Source: Dokdonella sp041395345 | GTDB taxonomy: Bacteria; Pseudomonadota; Gammaproteobacteria; Xanthomonadales; Rhodanobacteraceae | Direction: 5' to 3' | NCBI RefSeq assembly: GCF_041395345.1 | Contig: NZ_JAWLAR010000001.1 | Span: 248,001-312,000 of the forward strand | DNA: 64,000 nucleotides | Shown: piece by piece, positions 1-8,693 of the stretch | How the letters are laid out: every line of letters starts with the position of its first letter | Numbering within the stretch: position 1 is the stretch's first letter | Notes under the pieces: generated by a model | The model's input: the letters and a program-made list of their open reading frames with translations, nothing else | What the model was told of the DNA's origin: nothing | Databases searched by the model: none | Translations under genes and position numbers: made by a program

Positions 1-2226
1 CCTGTTGCCTGCGCCGCCGAGTCACTGACGATCGAAAGAATCTATTCCGGCGGATCGCTGGACGGCTCGGTGCCGCGTGAGCTGAAGATTTCACCCGATG
101 GACAGCGCGTGACTTTTCTGCGCGCAAAGCAGGACGACCAGAACCGTCTGGATCTCTGGGAGTACAACCTCAAGGACAACGCTACCCGTCTGCTCGTTGA
201 CGCAGATGCGCTGGACAGCGGGAAAGAGCTTAGCGACGCCGAAAAGGCCCGCCGTGAGCGTGCCCGCACGGGCAGCCTGAGTGGCATCGTCAGCTATTCC
301 TGGGCACCCAATGGCAAGGCTCTCCTGTTCCCGCTGGGAGGAAAACTTTATCTTTACACACTGGACGCCAAAGCGGAGACGGCAGTTCGTGAACTGCCGA
401 CGGGTGGAGATTTCATCGATCCCAAGGTATCGCCAAAAGGCGGCTATGTATCCTTCGTGCGCGAGCAGAACCTGTGGGTCATCGACCTTGCCAGCAACGA
501 AGCCAGGGCACTGACCAACGACGGCGGTGGTCCCGTCCACAACGGCGAGGCCGAGTTTGTCGCCCAGGAGGAAATGGATCGCAGCGACGGCTACTGGTGG
601 GCACCGGACGACTCGCTGGTCGCCTTCGAGCGTTATGACGAATCCGGCGTCGAAGTCGTCAAGCGCACCGAGGTCTATGCCGATCGCACCGAGACTGTCG
701 AACAGCGCTATCCGGCGACCGGTACACCCAATGTCGAGGTCAAGCTCGGGCTCGTTGCACCGAGCGGCGGCGTGACGCGCTGGATCGATCTTGGCGTGGA
801 CCCCGACATCTATCTGGTCAGGGTCAAGTGGCTTCCAGATGCAAGCGGGCTCAGTTTCCAGATCGAGTCGCGCGACCAGCAGCGTCTCGAACTGAATCTG
901 GTCGACGCGGCCAGCCTCGAGCAACGCACCGTGCTCGAAGAGACCAGCGATACCTGGATCAATCTCAATGACGATCTGCGCTTTCTCGCCGATGGCGAGC
1001 GCTTCATCTGGGCCAGCGAACGCAGCGGATACAAGCATCTGTATCTGTATGGACTGGATGGCAATCTGATCAACGCCATCAGTTCGGGCGACTGGAACAT
1101 CGACGAAGTGCTGGGCGTTGACGAGAAACTGGAACGGGTCTACGTGATGTCGAACCGAGGCTTTGCCCCCGATGCACAGATCTATGCGCTCAAGCTGGAT
1201 GGCAGCCAGGCGGATGATCCGCAGCGCATCAGCAAGCGCAACGGCACGCATGCGGCGAAATTCTCGACGGATGCGACCTTCTATCTGGACACATTCAGTG
1301 ATCCGGAAACACCACCGCGGACGAGCGTGCGCAAGCCGGATGGCGAATTCATCGCCTGGATCGAACAGAACCCGCTGGATGCCGGGCATCCCTACGCAGC
1401 CTACGTCGAGAACTTCATCAAGCCGGAATTCGGAACCCTGACCGCCGACGATGGCCAGATCCTCCACTACCGCCTGTTCAAGCCGGCCGGGTTTGATCCC
1501 AGCCGACGCTATCCGGTACTCGACTATTTCTACGGCGGACCCGGCGCACAGAAAGTGACGCGCGCATGGGCGGATCAGACCACCCATTTCCTGCAGTACA
1601 TGGCGCAAAGCGGCTACGTGGTTTTCACGCTGGACAATCGCGGAACTTCACGCCGCGGACGCAAGTTCTCCGATGTCATTCATCGCCAGCTCGGAAACGC
1701 CGAAGTACTCGACCAGTTGGCCGGCATCCACTGGCTGAAGCAACAGCCCTGGGTTGATGGTGATCGCATCGGCACGTTTGGCTGGAGCTATGGCGGCTAC
1801 ATGACCACCATGATGCTGGCCAAGGCTTCGGAGGATGTCGCGGCTGGCGTGGCTGTCGCGCCGGTCACCGACTGGACCCTGTATGACACCCATTACACCG
1901 AGCGCTACCTGTCGACGCCGGAGGACAACGCCGCCGGTTACATCCGCAGTGCGCCTTTCGCCTGGCTGGACGGATTCAGCTCGCCGCTGCTGCTGATTCA
2001 TGGCATGGCTGACGACAACGTGCTGTTCTCGAACTCCACCCAGCTCATGTCGGCATTGCAGACACGTGGCATCCAGTTCGACCTGATGACTTACCCGGGC
2101 GGCAAGCACAGCCTCTCGTCGAATGCGATGAAAACGCATGTCTTCACCCTGATCGCGAACTGGCTTGACCGGCAACTCGAACCCGGGAAAGTGGTGGAAA
2201 CGCCACCTGCCCAAAAGCCGCACTGA
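1..2226 (+). CDS. S9 family dipeptidyl-peptidase IV-like serine peptidase, 5' end outside the window
   Basis: Secreted prolyl-type peptidase expected to release dipeptides in the periplasm or outside the cell. The reading frame is open from base 1, and the first residues (PVACAAES) look like the end of a signal peptide, so the true start lies upstream. The N-terminal two thirds has the repeated hydrophobic/GxY pattern of a beta-propeller. The C-terminal third is an alpha/beta hydrolase with nucleophile motif GWSYGGY (Ser codon near 1786), an Asp in the ADDN segment near 2010 and a His in GGKH near 2107. About 741 residues are visible, which fits DPP-IV family length. A GTG at 70 is in frame but would remove the signal peptide remnant, so I do not take it as the start. 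Confidence 0.9.
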   Translation, partial: PVACAAESLTIERIYSGGSLDGSVPRELKISPDGQRVTFLRAKQDDQNRLDLWEYNLKDNATRLLVDADALDSGKELSDAEKARRERARTGSLSGIVSYSWAPNGKALLFPLGGKLYLYTLDAKAETAVRELPTGGDFIDPKVSPKGGYVSFVREQNLWVIDLASNEARALTNDGGGPVHNGEAEFVAQEEMDRSDGYWWAPDDSLVAFERYDESGVEVVKRTEVYADRTETVEQRYPATGTPNVEVKLGLVAPSGGVTRWIDLGVDPDIYLVRVKWLPDASGLSFQIESRDQQRLELNLVDAASLEQRTVLEETSDTWINLNDDLRFLADGERFIWASERSGYKHLYLYGLDGNLINAISSGDWNIDEVLGVDEKLERVYVMSNRGFAPDAQIYALKLDGSQADDPQRISKRNGTHAAKFSTDATFYLDTFSDPETPPRTSVRKPDGEFIAWIEQNPLDAGHPYAAYVENFIKPEFGTLTADDGQILHYRLFKPAGFDPSRRYPVLDYFYGGPGAQKVTRAWADQTTHFLQYMAQSGYVVFTLDNRGTSRRGRKFSDVIHRQLGNAEVLDQLAGIHWLKQQPWVDGDRIGTFGWSYGGYMTTMMLAKASEDVAAGVAVAPVTDWTLYDTHYTERYLSTPEDNAAGYIRSAPFAWLDGFSSPLLLIHGMADDNVLFSNSTQLMSALQTRGIQFDLMTYPGGKHSLSSNAMKTHVFTLIANWLDRQLEPGKVVETPPAQKPH

Positions 2227-2411
2227 GCAGGCTGAGGCCAGCATTGTGCTGCCCGGTCCTCAGCGAGCCCGGCCCTGACATGGAAGGGCGAGGCCACAAT
2301 CGGGATGACGCGGCGCTGTCCAGGCATCATCATCCCTCGTGGTGGAGGCCCCTGAGGCCGCCATTGAACGTATGGAGATCATTGAACCGATAGCCCCGCC
2401 GGGAGTCCGTC

Positions 2412-4307
2412 ATGATTCGAACGCTCTTGATTCTGCTGTTCCTGCTCTGCTGTCTGGACGCCTACGCAGACGAACGCATCCTCGAATTCCACAGCGATAT
2501 CGAGATCGCCCGGGATGCAACGATGGGCGTCACCGAAACGATTCGCGTGCGCGCCGAAGGCAATCGTATTCGGCGCGGCATCTATCGCGATTTCCCGACC
2601 CACTACAGGGATGCCAACGGCAACCGCGTACATGTCCTGTTCGAGCCACTCGGGGTCACCCGCGACGGCAAGCCGGAAGCCTGGCACGTCGAGTCGCTGT
2701 CGAATGGCGTCCGCGTCTACTTCGGTGATGCCAACGTCTACCTGGGCAATGGCGAATTCACCTACGCGTTCCGCTATCGGACAGCGCGTCAGCTCGGGTT
2801 TTTCGACAAGCATGACGAGCTCTACTGGAACGTGACCGGCAACGGCTGGGATTTCATCATCGAGAAAGCCAGTGCCAGCGTGAGCCTGCCCGAGGCCGTG
2901 AGTGCGGACCGCATCACCGTCGAGGGCTATACCGGGCCGCAGGGTTCGAAAGCGCAGAATTATGTGGCCAGCGTCGATGCCCAGGGGCGCGCGCAAATCG
3001 CGACAACACAGCCGCTGGCTCCGCAAAACGGCTTGACGCTCGTGGTCGGCTTTCCGAAAGGGGTGGTCACCGTTCCTGATTTCAAGCAAAGCCTGCGCTG
3101 GTTTGCTGCCGACAATCGCCGTGAAGCGGTGCTTGCGCTGGGCCTGCTCCTGCTGTGCGGATTTCTTGGATTGCAATGGTGGCGCGTGGGCCGTGATCCG
3201 GAAGGTGGCGCCATCATTCCGGAATACGATCCGCCGGCGGGTCTTTCGCCGGGGGCCATGCGATACATCCGCAGGATGGGCTATGACAACCGTTGCTTTG
3301 CCGCCGACATCGTCCAGCTTGGCGTACTCGGTGCGGTCAGGATCAGCAAGGAGACCCATTCCAAGTTCGTCGTCGAACGCAGCCACGCAGGTGGCTCCGG
3401 ATCGGCCATGCCGGAATCGACCAGGCTACTCTATGAAGGCTTGCTCGGCGATCGCAGCTCGATCGAATTCAAGCAGGAAAACCACGACATCATCGGACCG
3501 GTACGCAGGGCCCACGAGAAATTGCTCGACAGCACCGAGGCCAAGCCGAACTTTCGCCGCAATGACGGCATCGGTTGCCTCGGCGGGCTGATCAGCATTG
3601 CCACCATCGTGGCCGCGTTCCTGATCGACAATCTGGGGCCCACCCCACAGGCGATAGTCGGAGCGGTGGCTACCTTCATCCTGGCCTCGATACTCGCCAG
3701 CGTGATCTACAGTCGGATCGCTGCCCGTATCGACGGTCGAGCCACGGGTGTCCTGAGTATTGTTGGCCTGCTTTTCGCGCTGGCGTTGACTGCGGGCGCG
3801 GTCTGGTTTCTTGCCCATTTCACCAGCCTGCTGTTTGCATTGCTGGTGGCCCTGATTGCCGGCGTACAGGTGCCCTTCGGCTACTTGATGCGTGCACCGA
3901 CTCCAGCCGGCCGCAAGCTGCTCGACCGCATCGAGGGCCTGCGCCTGTATTTGGGCGTCGCCGAGCGCGACGATCTGGTTCGGGCCAAGGCACCGCCGAT
4001 GAGTGTCGAGGAATACCAGCGCCTGCTGCCGTATGCCATGGCGCTGGATGTGGAAAAGACCTGGGGCGATCATCTCGCCGCCGCCATCGGTCCTGCGGCA
4101 ATGGCAGCGGCGGCGGGCAGCATGGCCTGGTATGCGGCGAGCGATGCATCGCGCGGCTTTGATGCCGGCAGCTTCGGCAGCTCGCTTGGATCTTCGCTCA
4201 GCAGCGCGATCAGCTCGTCGTCGACCGCTCCGGGCTCATCCTCCGGTGGCGGCGGCGGTGGCTCGTCCGGAGGTGGTGGCGGCGGCGGCGGCGGCGGCGG
4301 ATGGTAG
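2412..4307 (+). CDS. DUF2207 domain membrane protein
   Basis: A 631-residue predicted inner-membrane protein of unknown function. It begins with a cleavable-looking signal peptide (MIRTLLILLFLLCCLDAYA). A periplasmic DUF2207-type beta domain of about 200 residues follows, then a transmembrane helix near residues 237-255, a cytoplasmic stretch, and two pairs of hydrophobic segments near 390-440 and 450-495. The last 50 residues are Ser- then Gly-rich, ending in a run of ten glycines broken only by a final Trp. Such low-complexity tails are common in this family. It is preceded by a 185-base gap after the peptidase gene and has no obvious operon partner. Confidence 0.85.
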   Translation: MIRTLLILLFLLCCLDAYADERILEFHSDIEIARDATMGVTETIRVRAEGNRIRRGIYRDFPTHYRDANGNRVHVLFEPLGVTRDGKPEAWHVESLSNGVRVYFGDANVYLGNGEFTYAFRYRTARQLGFFDKHDELYWNVTGNGWDFIIEKASASVSLPEAVSADRITVEGYTGPQGSKAQNYVASVDAQGRAQIATTQPLAPQNGLTLVVGFPKGVVTVPDFKQSLRWFAADNRREAVLALGLLLLCGFLGLQWWRVGRDPEGGAIIPEYDPPAGLSPGAMRYIRRMGYDNRCFAADIVQLGVLGAVRISKETHSKFVVERSHAGGSGSAMPESTRLLYEGLLGDRSSIEFKQENHDIIGPVRRAHEKLLDSTEAKPNFRRNDGIGCLGGLISIATIVAAFLIDNLGPTPQAIVGAVATFILASILASVIYSRIAARIDGRATGVLSIVGLLFALALTAGAVWFLAHFTSLLFALLVALIAGVQVPFGYLMRAPTPAGRKLLDRIEGLRLYLGVAERDDLVRAKAPPMSVEEYQRLLPYAMALDVEKTWGDHLAAAIGPAAMAAAAGSMAWYAASDASRGFDAGSFGSSLGSSLSSAISSSSTAPGSSSGGGGGGSSGGGGGGGGGGGW

Positions 4308-4416
4308 CAGCCTGGACAGCGGCGTCAGGATGAGCCGCTGACAAGTGCAGGGATTCGCAAGTGCCCGGGCAACAGCGCAGTGGCCAGCCGCTGCCCAGTC
4401 CCGTATCCCGACCCGG

Positions 4417-4773
4417 CTATCCAGCCCGACTCTTGCCGGCGGCTTCGAGTGCAGCGAGGTATTCGGCCCAGTTCCTTTCCCGATCGCGACCCAATGTGTA
4501 CAAGGTATCCCAGGCAAAGATGCCGGTCTGGTGTCCGTCGCTGAACTTGAGCAGCACGGCGTAGTTTCCAACCGGAACGATTTCGTCGATGTTGACGTCG
4601 ATCTTGCCGGCCACCAGCACCTTCTGACCGGGCCCGTGCCCCTGCACTTCCGCGCTGGGCGAATTCACGCGCAGGTATTCGGCCGGCAACCGGAACACCT
4701 CGCCATCATCGAATCCCACCTCAAGATCGTGCGAAGCACGGTGCAGGGTGATCAGGGTTGGAGTGGGGTTCAT
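4417..4773 (-). CDS. DUF971 domain protein
   Basis: A 118-residue protein that is almost entirely one DUF971 domain, the fold also found at the N-terminus of gamma-butyrobetaine hydroxylases and in Fe-S-linked scaffold proteins. Conserved features are LEVGFDDGEVFRLPAEYLR near the N-terminus and the FSDGHQTGIFAW segment near residues 77-88. In Xanthomonadales and other proteobacteria it commonly sits next to hslUV, as here. Its biochemical role is not established. Start is the ATG at 4773; the gap upstream holds a heptamer repeat element. Confidence 0.88.
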   Translation of the reverse strand: MNPTPTLITLHRASHDLEVGFDDGEVFRLPAEYLRVNSPSAEVQGHGPGQKVLVAGKIDVNIDEIVPVGNYAVLLKFSDGHQTGIFAWDTLYTLGRDRERNWAEYLAALEAAGKSRAG

Positions 4774-4774
4774 T

Positions 4775-4874
4775 GGGGAAACGGGAATGAGGAACTGGGA
4801 AGTCTGGAGTACAGTCGGAAGGGAGCCGCCACTTTGGCTTGACCCGTTCCCTATTCCCTATTCCCGACTCCCAG
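4775..4874. repeat. Inverted heptamer array element 1 (GGGAATN family)
   Basis: The left arm (4775-4802) is a run of 7-base units of type GGGAAAN/GGGAATN on the + strand. The right arm (4844-4873) carries the same units on the opposite strand, seen as TTCCCTA/TTCCCGA. The arms are separated by about 40 bases, so the element can fold as a long imperfect hairpin. It fills the gap between the DUF971 gene start and the end of the next minus-strand gene. Two further elements with the same plan occur at 5538 and 6982. Confidence 0.75.
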
Positions 4875-4877
4875 CAT

Positions 4878-5492
4878 TCAATGCACCGAATCGGACAAGG
4901 GCACGCGGGGGTTCATCGGCCCGGAGGGGGGGCCGGCGACCAGCCACAGCGCTTCCAGATAACCGGTACCGAAGCCGATCGAGCAGATCTCGTCGAATCC
5001 GTAGTCGCCGGCATCCGCATGCCAGTGCGCATTCGGATCCACCTCCCTCACCACCAGGGCGTCGGACTCCACGTTGACCAGCTGGCCGATGTAGCTGACC
5101 TCGCCGTCATCGTCTTCAAGTACGTTGACCGAAAGCAGCGGTGCGAAACGCATGGCTGCCTCGGCGATCACGGCCCAGTTGTCGAGCGGGAAATCCTTCG
5201 GGATGGTCAAGGCCTCGTCGCGAATGGCCAGTGCCTTCTCCACGAATTCGCGCGAGGGGTCTTCCTCGATCTGGCTCAGGTCGGCGATGGTCAGCACGAC
5301 ATAGCCGTCGAAACGCATGGCATCGCCGACTTCCGCGATCAGGCAGAAATCGCGCGAAAGGCCCACGACATAGCCGTGAATCCAGCCTGGCTGGACCTTT
5401 TCACGGGCGAAGCGCATCGGAATTCGGGCTTCCAGCGCCTCGCGCAGGATGACGCGGACACCGGTGGATCTGAACGGGACAACAGTACTCAT
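4878..5492 (-). CDS. Conserved protein of unknown function beside hslU
   Basis: A 204-residue cytoplasmic-looking protein with no signal peptide or membrane segment. I do not recognise a named domain. It is acidic, and the C-terminal part (YGFDEICSIGFGTGYLEALW, then GPMNPRVP) looks conserved in style. The ATG at 5492 was chosen because everything in frame upstream of it falls in the heptamer-repeat gap before hslU and reads as non-coding. It is on the same strand as hslV and hslU and follows hslU by 139 bases, so it may be cotranscribed through the repeat element. Confidence 0.65.
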   Translation of the reverse strand: MSTVVPFRSTGVRVILREALEARIPMRFAREKVQPGWIHGYVVGLSRDFCLIAEVGDAMRFDGYVVLTIADLSQIEEDPSREFVEKALAIRDEALTIPKDFPLDNWAVIAEAAMRFAPLLSVNVLEDDDGEVSYIGQLVNVESDALVVREVDPNAHWHADAGDYGFDEICSIGFGTGYLEALWLVAGPPSGPMNPRVPLSDSVH

Positions 5493-5537
5493 GGCGCTAT
5501 GGTCGGATGAATGGCTTGTGGCTGCAAGTTTGCAGCC

Positions 5538-5629
5538 GGGAACAGGGAATCGGGAGTCGGGAATGGGAGAAGCAGTCCAATGGAGCTGCTCGCGTTTGCT
5601 CCAACCATTCCCGCTTCCCCTTTCCCTGC
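5538..5629. repeat. Inverted heptamer array element 2 (GGGAATN family)
   Basis: The left arm 5538-5569 reads as successive 7-base units (GGGAACA, GGGAATC, GGGAGTC, GGGAATG). The right arm 5606-5628 holds the complementary pyrimidine units (ATTCCCG, CTTCCCC, TTTCCCT). It ends two bases before the hslU stop codon, in the hslU 3' gap. A small perfect hairpin (8-base arms, 2-base loop) at 5520-5537 abuts it. Confidence 0.75.
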
Positions 5630-5631
5630 AG

Positions 5632-6969
5632 TCAAAGGATGTACCGCGACAGGTCCTCGTCCCTGACCAGCTCGCCGAGATGATCCTCCACGTAGGCTGC
5701 ATCGATCGTGAAGGATCCGCCTTCCTGATCGGAGGCGGTGAACGAGATCTCGTCGAGCAGCCGTTCAAGCACGGTGTGCAGCCGGCGCGCACCAATATTC
5801 TCGGTGCGCTCGTTGACCTGGAAGGCCACTTCGGCGAGTCGCTTGATGCCCTCCTCGGTGAACTCGAGCTTGACCCCTTCCGTCCCAAGCAGAGCCGTGT
5901 ACTGCTTGGTCAACGCGTGCTGGGGCTCACTCAGGATGCGGCGGAAATCATCCGCGGTCAGGGCGCCCAACTCGACGCGGATCGGAAACCGACCCTGCAA
6001 TTCGGGAATCAGGTCAGAGGGCTTGGCCAGCGAGAATGCGCCCGAGGCAATGAACAGGATGTGGTCGGTCCTGACGATGCCGTGCTTGGTCGACACCGAG
6101 GAGCCTTCGACCAGGGGCAGCAAGTCGCGTTGTACGCCCTCGCGGCTGACACCGGCGCCGCTGAACTCGCCACGCTGGGCCACCTTGTCGATCTCGTCGA
6201 TGAAGACGATGCCGTTCTGTTCGCAATTGTCGATCGCGTGCTGCTTGATTTCCTCGTCATTGACCAGCTTGCCGGCCTCTTCCTCGATCAGCAGCGGTCG
6301 TGCCTGAGCCACGCTGAGCTTGCGCTTCTGCGTTTTTGAACCGGCCAGCGACTGAAACATGCCGTGCAACTGGTTGGTCATCTCCTCCATGCCCGGTGGC
6401 GCCATGATTTCGACGCCGACGTTGAGAGCAATTTCGATCTCGATCTCGCGATCATCGAGCGCGCCCTCGCGGTACTGCTTGAGCAGCTTCTGGCGCGTGT
6501 CGGCTGCGCGATCATCCTTTGCCTGGGGTTCATTGGCGAAACCGACCGACTGCCGACGCGGCAACAAGGCATCAAGGATGCGGTCTTCGGCGCGGTCTTC
6601 CGCCTGCGTGCGCACGCGCGCCTTGGCCTGCTCCCGCGCCATCTTGACCGAAGCGTCGGCCAGATCGCGGATGATCTGCTCGACATCCTTGCCGACATAG
6701 CCGACCTCGGTGAACTTGGTCGCCTCGACCTTGATGAACGGCGCGTTGGCCAATGCCGCGAGGCGCCGCGCGATCTCGGTCTTGCCGACACCGGTCGGAC
6801 CGATCATCAGGATGTTCTTTGGCGTCACCTCGTTGCGCAACTCCGGCTCCAGCTGCATGCGCCGCCAGCGATTGCGCAGCGCGATCGAGACCGCGCGCTT
6901 GGCCGCGTTCTGGCCAATGATGAAACGATCAAGCTCGTGGACAATTTCGCGGGGAGTCATTTCTTGCAT
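5632..6969 (-). CDS. hslU: ATP-dependent protease ATPase subunit HslU
   Basis: AAA+ unfoldase that feeds substrates to the HslV peptidase in the cytosol. The 445-residue product matches the family length of about 443. Visible landmarks are the N-terminal MTPREIV signature, Walker A GPTGVGKT near residue 61, the GVEIMAPPGMEEM I-domain segment, Walker B IVFIDEIDK, the sensor region IASGAF, and the C-terminal DEDLSRYIL tail that docks into HslV. The ATG at 6969 gives MQEMTPREIV, matching the E. coli MSEMTPREIV start; the ATG at 6960 is the alternative. It lies downstream of hslV, with heptamer element 3 filling the intercistronic gap. Confidence 0.97.
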   Translation of the reverse strand: MQEMTPREIVHELDRFIIGQNAAKRAVSIALRNRWRRMQLEPELRNEVTPKNILMIGPTGVGKTEIARRLAALANAPFIKVEATKFTEVGYVGKDVEQIIRDLADASVKMAREQAKARVRTQAEDRAEDRILDALLPRRQSVGFANEPQAKDDRAADTRQKLLKQYREGALDDREIEIEIALNVGVEIMAPPGMEEMTNQLHGMFQSLAGSKTQKRKLSVAQARPLLIEEEAGKLVNDEEIKQHAIDNCEQNGIVFIDEIDKVAQRGEFSGAGVSREGVQRDLLPLVEGSSVSTKHGIVRTDHILFIASGAFSLAKPSDLIPELQGRFPIRVELGALTADDFRRILSEPQHALTKQYTALLGTEGVKLEFTEEGIKRLAEVAFQVNERTENIGARRLHTVLERLLDEISFTASDQEGGSFTIDAAYVEDHLGELVRDEDLSRYIL

Positions 6970-6981
6970 GGGGTGGAAGCC

Positions 6982-7115
6982 GGGAATAGGGAGTAGGGAA
7001 AGGGGAATCGGGAATCGGGAATCGTAAAAGCAGAATGCTGCGGGCAAGGGGCTGAAGTTGGAGAGTCTGGTTGCTGCTCTTTACCTATTCCCTATTCCCC
7101 ACTCTCTATTCCCAG
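6982..7115. repeat. Inverted heptamer array element 3, with a G-quadruplex-type G-run array
   Basis: The left arm 6982-7024 contains six GGG runs spaced every 7 bases on the + strand, ending in three perfect GGGAATC copies. This satisfies the canonical G3-N(1-7) x4 quadruplex pattern. The right arm 7084-7115 holds the complementary CTATTCC-type units and overlaps the last codons and stop of hslV (stop at 7092-7094). The whole element occupies the hslV-hslU intercistronic region. Confidence 0.78.
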
Positions 7116-7643
7116 CTCTTCCACCGTTACATTGCCGTTCGTGTAAATGCAGATGTCACCGGCGATCTTGAGGGCCTGCTCGACGATGGCCCGTGCGTCG
7201 AGATCGGTGTTTTCGATCAGGGCCTTGGCTGCGGCCTGAGCGAAGGGTCCGCCGGAGCCGATCGCAATCAGGCCCGCTTCGGGTTCTACGACATCGCCAT
7301 TGCCGGAAATCAGCAACGAGGCATCCTTGTCCGCGACCGCGAGCATGGCTTCGAGTCGACCGAGACGTCGATCGGTGCGCCAGTCCTTGGCCAGCTCGAC
7401 GGCGGCACGGGTCAGATTGCCGCTGAAACGTTCGAGTTTTGCCTCGAACAACTCGAACAGGGTGAACGCATCCGCAGTGGCACCGGCAAAACCCGCCAGC
7501 ACGTTGCCCTTGCCGAGCCGGCGCAGCTTGCGCGCATTGGCTTTCATGATGGTGTTGCCGAGCGTGACCTGGCCGTCGCCGCCGATGACGACCCTGCCGT
7601 TGCGGCGCACCGAGACAATGGTTGTGGCGTGAAAGGATTCCAT
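7092..7643 (-). CDS. hslV: ATP-dependent protease peptidase subunit HslV
   Basis: Threonine peptidase of the HslVU (ClpYQ) complex. The 183-residue product carries TTIVSVRR at its N-terminus, GDGQVTLGN, the GSGGP loop and the GDICIYTN segment typical of the family. The catalytic Thr is inside the sequence FHATT, so about six residues must be removed. That short N-terminal extension is characteristic of Xanthomonadales HslV proteins, compared with MTTIV in E. coli. The ATG at 7643 gives MESFHATT. Its last codons overlap a heptamer array, so the C-terminal residues GIESGE may be repeat-derived. A sigma-32-like promoter lies just upstream. Confidence 0.96.
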   Translation of the reverse strand: MESFHATTIVSVRRNGRVVIGGDGQVTLGNTIMKANARKLRRLGKGNVLAGFAGATADAFTLFELFEAKLERFSGNLTRAAVELAKDWRTDRRLGRLEAMLAVADKDASLLISGNGDVVEPEAGLIAIGSGGPFAQAAAKALIENTDLDARAIVEQALKIAGDICIYTNGNVTVEELGIESGE

Positions 7644-7674
7644 CGAAATATCCACAGGCCTGCAGAATCGGTTG

Positions 7675-7702
7675 ATCTGGGGGCCGCCTGGTGTATTCCA
7701 AG
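7675..7702 (-). promoter_or_regulatory. Candidate heat-shock (sigma-32 type) promoter of hslVU
   Basis: Read on the minus strand, CTTGGAA (7702-7696) is followed after 12 bases by CCCCCAGAT (7683-7675). The sigma-32 consensus is CTTGAAA, 12-15 bases, then CCCCATNT, so the match is close in both boxes and in spacing. It lies about 32 bases upstream of the hslV start codon, as expected for this heat-shock operon. Confidence 0.6.
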
Positions 7703-7773
7703 GGATACGGCAGCAAATCGGGTTGCCAGACCGCCAATCGACGCTCCAACGGCATTCTCTGGAGAGGGCTGCA

Positions 7774-7801
7774 CAAGAAAAGGCCGGCTTGCGCCGGCCT
7801 T
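7774..7801 (-). terminator. Rho-independent terminator downstream of the PRC-barrel gene
   Basis: A perfect 9-base GC-rich stem (AAGGCCGGC at 7780-7788 with GCCGGCCTT at 7793-7801) closes a 4-base loop. On the minus strand it is followed by TTTTCTT, a U-rich tract. It lies 24 bases past the stop codon of the PRC-barrel gene, insulating it from the hslV promoter region. Confidence 0.8.
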
Positions 7802-7825
7802 CGTTTGCATGCCTGACAAACGGAA

Positions 7826-8167
7826 TCAGCGGTTGTAGTAGGCGCCCAGGTTGGTGGCAAACGCGGGATCGGCAAAGTTCGGCCAGTTGTCCTTGTCGAA
7901 TCCAGGGGCGTCCTTCAAGCGTTCCTTGCTGACATTGAGGACAAGCTTGTGATTTGCATAGTCGATGCTGAAGGACTTCCACGGCACTGCAAACAGCTTG
8001 TCGCCAAGGCCGAGGATTCCACCGTAGGACACGACCGCATACGCGATCTCGCCCGTCGTGGTGTTGAGCATGATTTCCTTCAGATCGCCCAGCGATTCGC
8101 CTTGTGCATTGTGAATCGCGTCGCCGATCAAAGTAGTGGCGGACATGAATTTGGAAGCGGTACTCAT
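7826..8167 (-). CDS. PRC-barrel domain protein
   Basis: A 113-residue small cytoplasmic protein with one PRC-barrel beta domain, seen as LIGDAIHNAQGESLGDLKEIMLN followed by GEIAYAVVSYGGILGLGDKLFAVPW. PRC-barrels occur in RNA-processing proteins, photosynthetic reaction centres and stress-related small proteins; no precise role can be assigned. The start ATG at 8167 is preceded by a good ribosome-binding site (GGAGAATTT), which decides against the longer in-frame upstream starts. It is monocistronic, with a terminator at its 3' end. Confidence 0.85.
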   Translation of the reverse strand: MSTASKFMSATTLIGDAIHNAQGESLGDLKEIMLNTTTGEIAYAVVSYGGILGLGDKLFAVPWKSFSIDYANHKLVLNVSKERLKDAPGFDKDNWPNFADPAFATNLGAYYNR

Positions 8168-8693
8168 TCTGAAATTCTCCTTTCGATGCATGAAACCGGC
8201 GAAGCTCCTTCGCGGTGATCCCATGCTGCCGAAACAAGAATGAACCCAGGGCAAAATGCACTTTTCCCATTCACCTGCGTGTCAGAATGCGTTCATCCGC
8301 GGTAAACAGACCCGGCATCGGCGCACAGCGAATGGCCGGGCGCGAACGCATGAAGGCCGGATGGCGCGTCTATCTGAAGGTATCCTGTCGGCTGAAACTT
8401 CAAGGACATGCTTTGACAGGCTCTCGACGAGCGAGAGGCAGGAATCGTCCTGCGACGGGCTGGCGTCGGAATGAAGCCGATCTGGCGTTGACTCCCGCGT
8501 TCGTTGTCCCTGCGCTGGCAGGGATCCGGTTCCGCTTTCAGGCTTCGCACCGCCGGCGAAGTCACTGCAGGGTCAGCCATCCGGCGCCCTTCAAGCGATT
8601 CCCGCCCACGCGAGCATGACCCGTGTCGCGTGGGTGCCAACTGCCACCGAGTCTGCCCCGGCCCTGATCCGGCGCGGAGGGCTCGGGTGCTCC
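8168..8693. other. 526-base non-coding gap with two short inverted repeats
   Basis: No convincing gene is seen. Two hairpins are present: TCCCTGC/GCAGGGA at 8507-8524 with a 4-base loop, and CCCACGCGA/TCGCGTGGG at 8605-8634 with a 12-base loop. The open frames in this stretch lack ribosome-binding sites and look like chance. The left end must hold the promoter of the PRC-barrel gene. Confidence 0.6.

Noticed and set aside
91..1608. 505-residue open frame on the minus strand
   Set aside because: It lies fully inside the DPP-IV-like peptidase on the opposite strand, has no ribosome-binding site and looks like a GC-rich shadow frame.
4775..7115. CRISPR array
   Set aside because: The regularly spaced short units are 7-base repeats without spacers and are arranged as inverted arrays, which does not fit CRISPR.
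8256..8640. Small genes in the gap before xerC
   Set aside because: The frames there are Arg/Ser-rich, lack ribosome-binding sites and overlap inverted repeats.
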